A stretch of DNA of 38,130 bases. Source: Myxosarcina sp. GA_180221_E-2-1-MAG-40_15 (GTDB taxonomy: Bacteria; Cyanobacteriota; Cyanobacteriia; Cyanobacteriales; Xenococcaceae). The stretch is from assembly GCA_020692205.1 (NCBI GenBank), contig JAIMKV010000049.1:1-38130 (forward strand), given 5' to 3'. Of this stretch, positions 1-7,402 are shown in pieces (the first letter of the stretch is position 1; the number at the start of each line of letters is the position of its first letter). The notes below the pieces were generated by a model. It was not told where the DNA came from. It saw nothing but the letters and a program-made list of their open reading frames with translations, and made no database searches. The position numbers and the translations under genes were made by a program.

Positions 1-8
1 TTTTACTA

Positions 9-407
9 ATGAGTTTTTATTCTAATTTATATTGTGCCTTATTGCCTCAATTTTGCCATGTCTGGTTCAAATCTGCGAGAATATCGCCAACAACTGCTGG
101 AGAATGTATCGAGAGAGATTTTAGAGATTGGCTTTGGTACTGGGTTAAATTTGTCCCATTATCCCAAAACGGTAACTAAAATTACTACTGTTGATCCTAA
201 TCCTGGGATGCAGAAACTAGCGTGATCGCGTATTCTTAAGTCTCAGATTACCGTAGACTACAAAATATTAAATATGGTTGTCATCTTAATCGCAAAATCA
301 ATGACATAGTTAAAGAAACCTTTGCGAATGTAATTACTAAACAGTTTTACGCTCCTAAATTACCTAAGGTTATCGGCTATATGTATCAAGGAATAGCGGT
401 TAAATAA
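9..407 (+). pseudogene. Decayed class I SAM-dependent methyltransferase
   Basis: Three pieces of one methyltransferase lie in order but in different frames. An ATG at 9 opens MSFYSNLY in frame 3. From about 34 the match continues in frame 1 with an SAM-binding motif I (LEIGFGTGLNL) and a second strand ending DPNPGMQKLA before a stop at 223-225. From 276 to 407, in frame 3 again, a C-terminal tail follows (GCHLNRKINDI, then QFYAPKLPKVIGYMYQGIA), which is how this family normally ends. The middle of the domain, roughly 100 residues, is missing. At least one frameshift near position 34 and an internal deletion are therefore needed to explain it. The family assignment is from recognised motifs; the natural substrate is unknown. 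The gene cannot make a working enzyme. Confidence 0.75.
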
Positions 408-543
408 CTTGATAGCAAATCTAGACTTTAGCCGCGATCGCTTTATTGATCCCTCGGTTTTTAACTATTAATAATTATTATTCATTATCAAAACAAGAAC
501 AAAAGTCAGCTTCTGGTTCTTTAGCAGAGACAGGCAAAATATC

Positions 544-1506
544 TTAAGACATTGCTAACATTCTTTGAATTGGCTGTAATGCCTTGACACGAATAGCTTC
601 AGGCAAGGTAATTTCTGGAGCTTTGTTTTTCATTGCCAAATATAATTTTTCCAAAGTATTTAAGCGCATATAAGGACATTCATTACAGGCACAGTTATTC
701 ATAGCTGGTGCGGGAATAAACTGTTTGTTAGGTGCAGCTTTTTCCATTTGATGAATGATACCCGGTTCGGTAGCGACAATAAATTGATCACTCTGGCTTT
801 GCTGGCAATATTTCAATAAAGCGGTAGTTGAACCAATATAATCTGCATGACGCAACACAGGAGGTTCACATTCTGGATGAGCAATAATTTCGGCAGATGG
901 ATGCTCGACTTTTAGTTCGATCATCCTTTTTTCTGAGAAAGTTTCGTGAACAATACAGCTGCCATCCCACAAAACTAAATCTCTGCCTGTTTGCTCACTA
1001 ACATAACGACCTAAATTGCGATCTGGAGCAAAAATAATCGGTTGCTCCGCAGGAATCTGATTAACTATCTTAACTGCATTAGAACTGGTACAGATAATAT
1101 CGCTGAGAGCTTTAATTTCGGCACTACAATTGATGTAGGAAATAACGATGTGGTCTGGATGAGCAGCCTTAAACGCCTGAAAAGCCTCAGGAGGGCAGCT
1201 ATCAGCCAGAGAACACCCAGCTGCTAAATCTGGTAATAAGACTAGCTTGTCAGGGTTAAGAATTTTCGCCGTCTCCGCCATAAAATGCACCCCCGCAAAG
1301 ACGATAACTTCCGCATCAGTGTTGGCAGCCTGCTGAGATAAACCCAAAGAATCGCCCAAGTAATCAGCAATGTCTTGAATATCTGCTTCTTGGTAGTAAT
1401 GAGCCAACACAACGGCATTAAGCTCTTTTTTTAGCTCATTGATTGCCCCAAATAGATCGCTGGGAATTTCGTCAAGATGAGTTTTGGGTTTAACTGCGGT
1501 GAACAT
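544..1506 (-). CDS. nadA: Quinolinate synthase NadA
   Basis: Condenses iminoaspartate with dihydroxyacetone phosphate to quinolinate, the first committed ring of de novo NAD synthesis, in the cytosol. The protein is 320 residues, normal for the cyanobacterial form. Visible family motifs include LAHYYQE near residue 35, [10 protein letters not shown] (98-104), [11 protein letters not shown] near 180-190, AHPECEPPV (C213), ATEPGI near 245 and [11 protein letters not shown] (271-280). The cysteines around 98, 213 and 274-277 are where the family binds its oxygen-sensitive [4Fe-4S] cluster. It is read alone, away from the methyltransferase relic. A strong palindrome sits about 50 bp upstream of the start and may be an operator. 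After the TAA stop, 21 further sense codons follow in frame, which I take as untranslated. Confidence 0.97.
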   Translation of the reverse strand: MFTAVKPKTHLDEIPSDLFGAINELKKELNAVVLAHYYQEADIQDIADYLGDSLGLSQQAANTDAEVIVFAGVHFMAETAKILNPDKLVLLPDLAAGCSLADSCPPEAFQAFKAAHPDHIVISYINCSAEIKALSDIICTSSNAVKIVNQIPAEQPIIFAPDRNLGRYVSEQTGRDLVLWDGSCIVHETFSEKRMIELKVEHPSAEIIAHPECEPPVLRHADYIGSTTALLKYCQQSQSDQFIVATEPGIIHQMEKAAPNKQFIPAPAMNNCACNECPYMRLNTLEKLYLAMKNKAPEITLPEAIRVKALQPIQRMLAMS

Positions 1507-1555
1507 AATGATAAATAGCCTTTACCTTAATTTAAAAATTTAGTTGGAGCAACAA

Positions 1556-1589
1556 TTATAGTAGTTTTTACTATAAATTCATTATAGTT
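1556..1589. promoter_or_regulatory. Candidate operator upstream of nadA
   Basis: TTATAGTA (1556-1563) and TACTATAA (1569-1576) form a perfect 8-bp inverted repeat with a 5-bp spacer, 21 bp in all. A third half-site, TTATAG (1582-1587), pairs with the second at the same 5-bp spacing. The element is 50-83 bp upstream of the nadA start. A 21-bp palindrome suits a dimeric repressor; NrtR-type regulators of NAD genes use sites of this size, but assignment to NrtR is inference. Confidence 0.5.
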
Positions 1590-1652
1590 TATTTAACCAA
1601 AATTTGCCGACTAAAGAGTAAGAAGCACAAAGTCAGCAGTTTCAAGCCTCGA

Positions 1653-2342
1653 TCAAGAATATAGCCAGCTATCAACTACTTTTAACATAGTCTTATCACC
1701 CAATCCTTTCACATTTTCCAACACTTCATTGAGTGATTTAAAAGGTCTTGCCTCGATAATCTTGGGAGCTATATCGTTAGCTTTTTTATCTGATCTAAGA
1801 ATTGGTTTTAGCTTAATGACTAATTCATTCTTACTAGCTTGATTAAAAGTTGTCAGTGGCTCTATTCGTTCGGGAAGCTTCTGCTTAAGATGATCAATTT
1901 CTTGCTCTAATTCCTGATTTTTTTGAGAAAATTCGCTTGTTAATTCATTAAACCGATTTTCTATTCTTGATTCAAGGTTGGTTAACCTAAATTCTAAATT
2001 ACTAACATTTCCTTCGATGGGCTTTGGTTCTTGAGACTCTCGAAAGATGCTAACCTGTTCTTCTATTGTTGCTTTATTTTCTTCTTCAATGATATATGCT
2101 GCGATCGCTTCACCTATTTCTAGATTTAATTCTCTGGCTCTAGCTGCTGCATGATATTCCAAGTGTCCATGTAATACCTGAAAAGAATTAATTCCTGTCC
2201 GACTTACTATTATGGGATTAATTATGCCTTCTGCTTCAATAATTAACTGTGCAGCTTTTTCTATTTTCTGTTCATCAAAGTTAGAACGAGGTTGATCGGA
2301 AGCTATCGTTCTCACTTCTACTAAAGATGGTGATAGAGTCAT
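1653..2342 (-). CDS. ParB-like protein with C-terminal helix-hairpin-helix
   Basis: A 229-residue protein with three parts. Residues 1-105 resemble the ParB/sulfiredoxin fold that in ParB proteins binds CTP and DNA-loaded clamps; VLHGHLEYHAAARARELN occupies the position of the family's GERR-type motif, but the usual arginine pair is absent. Residues about 120-165 are charged and heptad-like, probably coiled coil. Residues 170-229 carry a helix-hairpin-helix-like end (EARPFKSLNEVLENVKGLGDK), which usually contacts DNA non-specifically. The start is well supported by AGGAG four bases before the ATG, and this ATG overlaps the stop of the upstream ParA fusion (ATGA), so the two are translationally coupled. 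The central helix-turn-helix typical of chromosomal ParB is not evident, so this is not the housekeeping copy. Function in partition or in defence is inferred from its partner. Confidence 0.75.
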   Translation of the reverse strand: MTLSPSLVEVRTIASDQPRSNFDEQKIEKAAQLIIEAEGIINPIIVSRTGINSFQVLHGHLEYHAAARARELNLEIGEAIAAYIIEEENKATIEEQVSIFRESQEPKPIEGNVSNLEFRLTNLESRIENRFNELTSEFSQKNQELEQEIDHLKQKLPERIEPLTTFNQASKNELVIKLKPILRSDKKANDIAPKIIEARPFKSLNEVLENVKGLGDKTMLKVVDSWLYS

Positions 2343-3730
2343 ATTGCTCCTATTTTTTTCAATACTTCAGTTGCTAAATTTTCAAACTCTTGTGCAGATT
2401 GAGAACTGGGACTAAAGTCTAATACAGATCTGGGATCGGGAATTTCTATTTCACCTACAAGTTGAACAGCATCAGCACATTTAGCTAAATCCTCTCTTTG
2501 AAATATAGTTGTTTTTAACAAAGGTAATTCATATTTATCAGTGATTTTCGATAACTGTTTAGGTAAAGTGCTAGTTACAAATTTGTGGTTGGTTGGTATT
2601 TTACTAGGAAGTACACCAATAATTTTCAAAGGTTCTTGATTAATTATTTTTTTTGTGGAATTAATATCTTGAATAAAGTTTTTAACATTTACCAATCCTT
2701 GGTTAGCAAAAGGCTTTAAATCTGAAGGGATAATTAGAAATTCCGCTGCGATTAAAGAAATTCTGGCATATAAATTTAAAGACGGAGGGGTATCTATTAA
2801 AACAATATCGTATCGCTCCTTAACTTCTTTTAATTTTTGGATGAGGGTGAAATTTATTGAAGCTAATTGATTTAATTTACTTTCTTTTTCCATCAAGGTT
2901 ATATGAGAAGGAATAACATCAATTGTTGGAATACAAAAGTTAGATGTTCTCTTAATAGCTTCAATAGGATAAGATTCGCCAAATTCTATAACATGAGAAG
3001 CATTGGCTTTTTTGATATCATCATCAACCTCATCTTCAAACTTTACTAAGCCAGTAGCAAAGGTTGTATTTGCCTGACTATCTAAGTCTATAACTAATAC
3101 TTTTTTACCTTTTTTGCTTAAGGCTGCTGCTAAATTGATGACAGTAGTTGTTTTGCCTACACCACCTTTATTGTGATATACCGCTATAGTTTTCATATTT
3201 TGTTTGTTTGGTACTTTGGTTGCTGTAGAAGCATTTGTGATAGTTATTTCATGGCTTTGCCTATTGTTTTTTCTAAGACTATTTTTGCCAATTATAGCTT
3301 GAATTGTAGTAATATTATGGGAAATTTTATTGCCGCTACACCGAAATAAAAGTTTTAAGGGAATAGGAAATAAACCTCTAGCTAGTCCTGGCGAGTCTAC
3401 TTTTTGATAAATTCTAAAATCTCTGCCACTTGTCAAAACTCCATACGGTACTGATATGGTATGTAGATATTTATTTAATTTTCCTACATGATTATCTAAA
3501 TTCTCTTTTGGGTGTTTAGTTTCTATGATTAAACTACGAGCCAAGTTTATTTTTTGCTCATTAGAAATAATTGGGCTGTTCAAAATAAAAAAGTCAAGAC
3601 GAATCTGTCGAACAGTTACTTCTTCGTACCAGCTATCAGGAGAATATCCTAATCTTGGTAATAAATAGTGAACTATTAGTTTACTTCTTACTTCTGTTTC
3701 ATTACGGCAATGCTGGGGAATAAAGTTCAA
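2339..3730 (-). CDS. Fusion of HsdR-N-like nuclease domain and ParA ATPase
   Basis: The 463-residue product joins two domains. Residues 1-130 resemble the N-terminal nuclease domain of type I restriction R subunits: an early Glu (E12), LDFFIL (D46) and IIETKHP (E70-x-K72) fit the PD-(D/E)xK active site. Residues 179-463 form a ParA/MinD-type ATPase with a deviant Walker A KGGVGKTT (188-195), DLDSQANTT in the switch I region and VLIDTPPSL as Walker B. The first codon in frame is TTG with no good ribosome site; the next Met is 179, exactly where a normal ParA would begin, so two products are possible. It is the first gene of a pair with the ParB-like gene, overlapping by four bases. A ParA normally ferries DNA cargo on nucleoid; a nuclease attached to it is unusual. 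The role is unknown; plasmid partition or defence are both possible. Confidence 0.82.
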   Translation of the reverse strand: MNFIPQHCRNETEVRSKLIVHYLLPRLGYSPDSWYEEVTVRQIRLDFFILNSPIISNEQKINLARSLIIETKHPKENLDNHVGKLNKYLHTISVPYGVLTSGRDFRIYQKVDSPGLARGLFPIPLKLLFRCSGNKISHNITTIQAIIGKNSLRKNNRQSHEITITNASTATKVPNKQNMKTIAVYHNKGGVGKTTTVINLAAALSKKGKKVLVIDLDSQANTTFATGLVKFEDEVDDDIKKANASHVIEFGESYPIEAIKRTSNFCIPTIDVIPSHITLMEKESKLNQLASINFTLIQKLKEVKERYDIVLIDTPPSLNLYARISLIAAEFLIIPSDLKPFANQGLVNVKNFIQDINSTKKIINQEPLKIIGVLPSKIPTNHKFVTSTLPKQLSKITDKYELPLLKTTIFQREDLAKCADAVQLVGEIEIPDPRSVLDFSPSSQSAQEFENLATEVLKKIGAI

Positions 3731-4087
3731 TTTAATCTTTGGATCTGTTTATTTTTAGAACAATAATATAATTTTTTTAAAACACTCCCTTATTTTATAG
3801 CATTGAGCAATTTAATGGCAATAAATTTGGCAAAAACTGTGCAAAAATAGATTATTTGCTAATTGTTTATCTATTTATAAACTAAAAAATATAGGCATAT
3901 TACTTAAAATAAAAACATTACTATATTGTCTTATAGTTAGAGACAATAATAATTTTTATCAGCTTCATATTTATAAAAGTTGATGGCATTAAAACTAACA
4001 AAATTGCCAAAATATTCATAACTACTGAAATAAAATAGTGTAAGTCGGCCCGATCTCTCATCTGCTATTCCTCATCCTTAGAAAATT

Positions 4088-4318
4088 ATGTCTTTCCATT
4101 TTTCCTCCTGGTCGATTAAAAATCTCATTCCCACCTAGATAGTGATCGCTGTTATTGGCGGATTTACTACCTCGACTCTTTTGAATTTAGTGATTGTACC
4201 CGTTTTGTTTACCTATGTTGATAGCTTGATTAAAAGCATGAGCAAGTTTTTCGGCTTAACTCGCGCTAAAGAAACTAGTAGCGAATTAACCGTTAGTGGT
4301 AAGCAATTTGTCTGTTGA
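4088..4318 (+). pseudogene. RND efflux transporter remnant, ends only
   Basis: An ATG at 4088 opens MSFHFSSWSIKNLIPT, the characteristic start of cyanobacterial RND (AcrB-type) pumps. A TAG follows at 4136, and the same frame then runs on as IVIAVIGGFTTSTLLNLVIV, then PVLFTYVDSLIKSM and a short polar tail to a stop at 4316-4318. That second part is the last transmembrane helix and C-terminus of the same family. About 1,000 residues between them are gone. This is a dead gene produced by a large internal deletion with the reading frame kept. It ends just upstream of the gdmH promoter. Confidence 0.8.
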
Positions 4319-4362
4319 ATTTAAATTTTTGTTGATGAACGATAACATTACTTGTAAATATG

Positions 4363-4404
4363 GTAATAATTGTTACATTCTTCTGGATAGTAAGCAGATA
4401 AGTT
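4363..4404 (+). promoter_or_regulatory. NtcA-type nitrogen-activated promoter of gdmH
   Basis: GTAATAATTGTTAC (4363-4376) is an exact GTA-N8-TAC box, the binding site of the cyanobacterial nitrogen regulator NtcA. Exactly 22 bases later comes TAAGTT (4399-4404), matching the TAN3T -10 element. This is the canonical spacing of NtcA-activated (class II) promoters, in which the NtcA site replaces the -35 box. Transcription would begin near 4410, just before the riboswitch. Confidence 0.72.
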
Positions 4405-4421
4405 TAAGATACGGAAAATTT

Positions 4422-4546
4422 GAGAAGGCTTCTAGGGTTCCGATTTATAGCCATGGGCTAATGAATGACTGGACCGAGAGAAGCAAGCTACCTGGAACAG
4501 TAACTAATTCCAAGTAGCCCCACGGCGGGATAAAAGCCCGGGAGGA
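4422..4546 (+). ncRNA. Guanidine-I (ykkC) riboswitch aptamer
   Basis: The conserved blocks of the ykkC class appear in order: TCTAGGGTTCCG (4431-4442), ACTGGACCGAGAG (4468-4480), a variable arm, then CACGGCGGGATAAAAGCCCG (4521-4540) and GGAGG. Guanidine-I riboswitches bind guanidinium and turn on genes for guanidine breakdown or export. The 3' strand of the aptamer overlaps the left arm of a terminator, so this should be an ON switch acting on transcription. It lies about 75 bases upstream of gdmH. Confidence 0.95.
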
Positions 4547-4588
4547 TTCGATATTTGCAACATAAGTATCGCTCTTCCTGGGTTTTTT
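4537..4588 (+). terminator. Riboswitch expression-platform terminator
   Basis: The left arm CCCGGGAGGA (4537-4546) pairs over ten positions, two of them G-U, with TCTTCCTGGG (4573-4582), followed at once by six T (4583-4588). The left arm is also the 3' conserved strand of the aptamer. Guanidine binding would sequester it and let transcription proceed into gdmH. Confidence 0.88.
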
Positions 4589-4620
4589 GTATTTGAGATC
4601 AATAGTCGAGGAATAATTTT

Positions 4621-5814
4621 ATGAGCGAACAATCTCCATTTCAACCATCAAATAATAGTGAAAATGGATCTAGTAGCGAAGCCCAAGCAGCTTTAGCCAA
4701 AGAACGTCAACTACCCCTCACAGGCTGGCAACAGGAAGTAGACCAAGGCTTAGAGTATGGTTTAGCAGCAGCAGAGAGTATTAAAGATCGAACTATTTCT
4801 ACTTTTTCGCGCGGGGAATTGCCCCACTATGCGGGAATTAACACGTTTATGAAAGCTCCTTATTTAGAGAATGTAAACCAAGTAGGCAATTACGATGTAG
4901 CAATTATTGGTGTTCCTCACGACTCTGGTACAACCTACCGCCCTGGCACTCGTTTTGGCCCCCAAGGGATTCGCAAAATTTCGGCTTTATATACCCCTTA
5001 TAACTTTGAACTGGGGGTAGATTTGCGAGAACAGATTACCCTCTGTGATGTGGGTGATATCTTTACCATTCCCGCCAACAACGAAAAATCTTTTGATCAG
5101 ATTTCTAAAGGTGTGGCTCATGTCTTTAGTTCAGGTGCATTTCCGATTATTTTAGGTGGCGATCATTCCATTGGCTTTCCCACAGTTAGAGCTGTTTGTC
5201 GTCATTTAGGCGATAAGAAAGTTGGGATCATCCACTTTGACCGCCATGTGGATACGCAAGAAACGGATTTAGATGAAAGAATGCACACTTGTCCTTGGTT
5301 TCATGCAACCAATATGGCAAATGCTCCAGCCAAAAACTTAGTCCAATTGGGCATTGGCGGTTGGCAAGTACCTCGCCCTGGAGTAAAAGTATGTCGAGAA
5401 AGAGCGACTAACATCTTAACCGTAACCGACATTACCGAAATGGGTTTGGATGCTGCGGCAGACTTTGCCATTGAGAAAGCTACCGACGGTACAGACTGTG
5501 TTTGGATTAGCTTTGATATCGACTGCATCGATGCGGGATTTGTCCCTGGTACTGGTTGGCCTGAACCTGGTGGCTTATTACCCCGCGAGGCTTTGTATTT
5601 ACTCAAAAAAATTGTCCAAAACACCACCGTATGCGGTATCGAAGTTGTGGAAGTTTCACCTCCCTATGACGTTAGCGATATGACCGCACTGATGGCAACC
5701 CGTGTTATTTGCGACACTATGGCGCATTTAATTGTCTCAGGACAGCTACCTCGGCAAGAAAAGCCTTCATACATTCATGAAGAAGCTCAACAAGTAGATG
5801 AACCTTGGCAATGA
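4621..5814 (+). CDS. gdmH: Nickel-dependent guanidine hydrolase (ureohydrolase family)
   Basis: Hydrolyses guanidine to urea and ammonia. The 397-residue protein belongs to the arginase/agmatinase fold but has the long N-terminal extension (about 85 residues) seen in the cyanobacterial guanidine hydrolase represented by Synechocystis Sll1077. Metal ligands are all in place: GGDHS (H182), FDRHVDT (D207, H209, D211) and SFDIDCID (D299, D301), followed by AGFVPGTGWPEPGG. Older annotation would call this agmatinase (speB). Three features argue for guanidine: the riboswitch in its leader, hypA/hypB nickel chaperones downstream on the same strand, and the extended N-terminus. The NtcA-type promoter adds nitrogen control. 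Substrate identity is inferred from homology and context, not measured. Confidence 0.92.
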   Translation: MSEQSPFQPSNNSENGSSSEAQAALAKERQLPLTGWQQEVDQGLEYGLAAAESIKDRTISTFSRGELPHYAGINTFMKAPYLENVNQVGNYDVAIIGVPHDSGTTYRPGTRFGPQGIRKISALYTPYNFELGVDLREQITLCDVGDIFTIPANNEKSFDQISKGVAHVFSSGAFPIILGGDHSIGFPTVRAVCRHLGDKKVGIIHFDRHVDTQETDLDERMHTCPWFHATNMANAPAKNLVQLGIGGWQVPRPGVKVCRERATNILTVTDITEMGLDAAADFAIEKATDGTDCVWISFDIDCIDAGFVPGTGWPEPGGLLPREALYLLKKIVQNTTVCGIEVVEVSPPYDVSDMTALMATRVICDTMAHLIVSGQLPRQEKPSYIHEEAQQVDEPWQ

Positions 5815-5900
5815 GCAGGGGAAGATTGCTTTTTCATTGATTTAACATTTATTTTCTATCATGCTTTTGACCGCGACTTAAATAGTAAAGGATGAAATCA

Positions 5901-6659
5901 ATGACTAATCAGCTTCATCAAATGAATCCTCCAGAAAGATTTAATAACCGCGCTGAAGACTATGCGAAATATCGACCGAGTTATCCATCCGCAGCAATCG
6001 ACTGTATTGTGGAGGGATTGGAGAAACCAGATGGCTTAACTGCTGCTGATATCGGTGCGGGAACAGGCATTGCTTCTCACTTATTAGCTGAAAGAGAAGT
6101 CAAGGTAATTGCGATCGAGCCTAGTGCAGGTATGAGACAAGCAGCAACACCTCATCCTTTAATTCAGTTTGAGGATGGTAATGCTGAGAATATTCAATTA
6201 GAAGATAATTCAGTCGATTTAGTTACTTGTTTTCAAGCCTTTCACTGGTTTAATCCCGAACCCACCCTAGCCGAATTTGCCCGTATTCTCAAGCCAGGAG
6301 GAAAACTAGCAACAGTCTGGAATAATCGCGATCGCTCTGATAAATTTACCAAAGAGTATGGTAATTTAATGAAAATAGCTGCTAATGTTAAGCCTAAATT
6401 GCGGAAAGATCGAATAAAATCTCTTCACAATACTTCACTTTTTTCCTCAGTTCGTCATCTGGTTTTTCCCTACCAGTACGCCTTGAATCGAGATGGTTTA
6501 ATCGGTCGTGCTATGAGTGCTTCATACATGCCTAAAACAGGAAAAATTAATGAAAAATTGACTAGAAAACTGAATAAATTATATGACCGATATTGCGACG
6601 ATGCAGGTTTAGTTTACTTCAAATACAAAACCAATGTTTATCTGACTTCACCTAACTAA
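5901..6659 (+). CDS. Class I SAM-dependent methyltransferase
   Basis: A 252-residue Methyltransf_11-type protein. It begins with the typical RFNNRAEDYAKYRPSYP segment, then motif I ADIGAGTGIASHLL (about residues 49-62), an acidic end of strand 2 (IAIEPS), and motif VDLVTCFQAFHWFNPE near residue 105. The C-terminal half is poorly conserved and could hold the substrate site. I chose the ATG at 5901 because AAAGGA lies eight bases before it; an upstream ATG at 5892 sits inside that ribosome site. It lies 86 bp after gdmH and before the GST and hypAB genes on the same strand, so it may be carried on the guanidine-induced transcript. No role in guanidine metabolism is known for this family; the substrate is unknown. 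Confidence 0.85.
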   Translation: MTNQLHQMNPPERFNNRAEDYAKYRPSYPSAAIDCIVEGLEKPDGLTAADIGAGTGIASHLLAEREVKVIAIEPSAGMRQAATPHPLIQFEDGNAENIQLEDNSVDLVTCFQAFHWFNPEPTLAEFARILKPGGKLATVWNNRDRSDKFTKEYGNLMKIAANVKPKLRKDRIKSLHNTSLFSSVRHLVFPYQYALNRDGLIGRAMSASYMPKTGKINEKLTRKLNKLYDRYCDDAGLVYFKYKTNVYLTSPN

Positions 6660-6689
6660 ATTCAGCATTCTCAACCGAGATAGATAACA

Positions 6690-6735
6690 GTTGACGGTCA
6701 CTAAATAAAGTCAACGGGCGAATGGTAATTCGCCC
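6690..6735. repeat. Hairpin-forming intergenic repeat
   Basis: GGGCGAAT (6716-6723) and ATTCGCCC (6728-6735) make a perfect 8-bp stem with a 4-base loop. Just before it, GTTGAC (6690-6695) and GTCAAC (6710-6715) form a second small inverted repeat. There is no T run, so this is not a standard terminator. It may be a dispersed palindromic element or an RNA-processing site between the methyltransferase and GST genes. Confidence 0.5.
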
Positions 6736-6785
6736 TCAATCATACACTAGTATTGGTTTAACCTCTTTGTTAGTAAAGACAAATC

Positions 6786-7391
6786 ATGTATAAGCTATAC
6801 GACTTTCTTCCTTCTGGCAATGGTTATAAAGTCCGTCTGTTATTAACTCAATTACTGATTCCTTTTGAAAGAATCGAGCTAAATATTTTAAATGGAGAAA
6901 CCAGAACTGCTGAATTTTTGCAGAAAAACCCTAACGGTAAAATTCCTTTACTAGAAATTGCCCCAGATAAATTTGTCTCAGAATCCAATGCAATTTTATA
7001 TTATCTCAGCCAAGAAACAGCATATTTTCCTTCAGATAAATATCAACAAGCGCAAGTAATGCAATGGCTATTCTTTGAACAATACAGCCACGAACCTAAC
7101 ATTGCTACTCCGCGATTTTGGATTACCGAACTAAAACAAGCTGATAAATATCAAGAACAGATCGAACAAAAGCGAAAATTGGGTTATGCAGCTTTAAATG
7201 TTATGGAACAGCATCTTAAAAACTACGATTTTTTTGTAGCCAATCAATATACGATCGCCGATATCGGTCTTTATGCCTATACTCACGTCGCTGAAGAAGG
7301 AGGATTTGATTTAACTAAATTTCCTGCTATTAATGCTTGGTTTAAAAGAATTGAATCTCAACCGAGACATATTTTAATCACCGATAACTAA
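6786..7391 (+). CDS. Glutathione S-transferase family protein
   Basis: A 201-residue protein with the canonical two-domain GST layout. The thioredoxin-like N-terminal domain (1-75) has PSGNGYKVRL, where a Ser or Asn normally activates glutathione, the cis-proline segment NPNGKIPLLE (48-57) and the glutathione-binding ESNAI (66-70). The all-alpha C-terminal domain follows with NYDFFVANQYTIADIGLYAYTHVA containing the N-capping D motif. It lies 126 bp after the methyltransferase and only 11 bp before hypA, so it is probably co-transcribed with hypAB. Its electrophilic substrate is unknown, and a link with guanidine use is only positional. Confidence 0.9.
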   Translation: MYKLYDFLPSGNGYKVRLLLTQLLIPFERIELNILNGETRTAEFLQKNPNGKIPLLEIAPDKFVSESNAILYYLSQETAYFPSDKYQQAQVMQWLFFEQYSHEPNIATPRFWITELKQADKYQEQIEQKRKLGYAALNVMEQHLKNYDFFVANQYTIADIGLYAYTHVAEEGGFDLTKFPAINAWFKRIESQPRHILITDN

Positions 7392-7402
7392 TAACTGAAA
7401 AG

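Noticed and set aside
4296-4517. 73-codon plus-strand frame before gdmH
   Set aside because: It overlaps the RND remnant, the NtcA-type promoter and the riboswitch aptamer, and has no family resemblance.
4621-5814. Annotation as agmatinase (speB)
   Set aside because: The fold is shared, but the guanidine riboswitch, long N-terminal extension and hypAB neighbours favour guanidine hydrolase.
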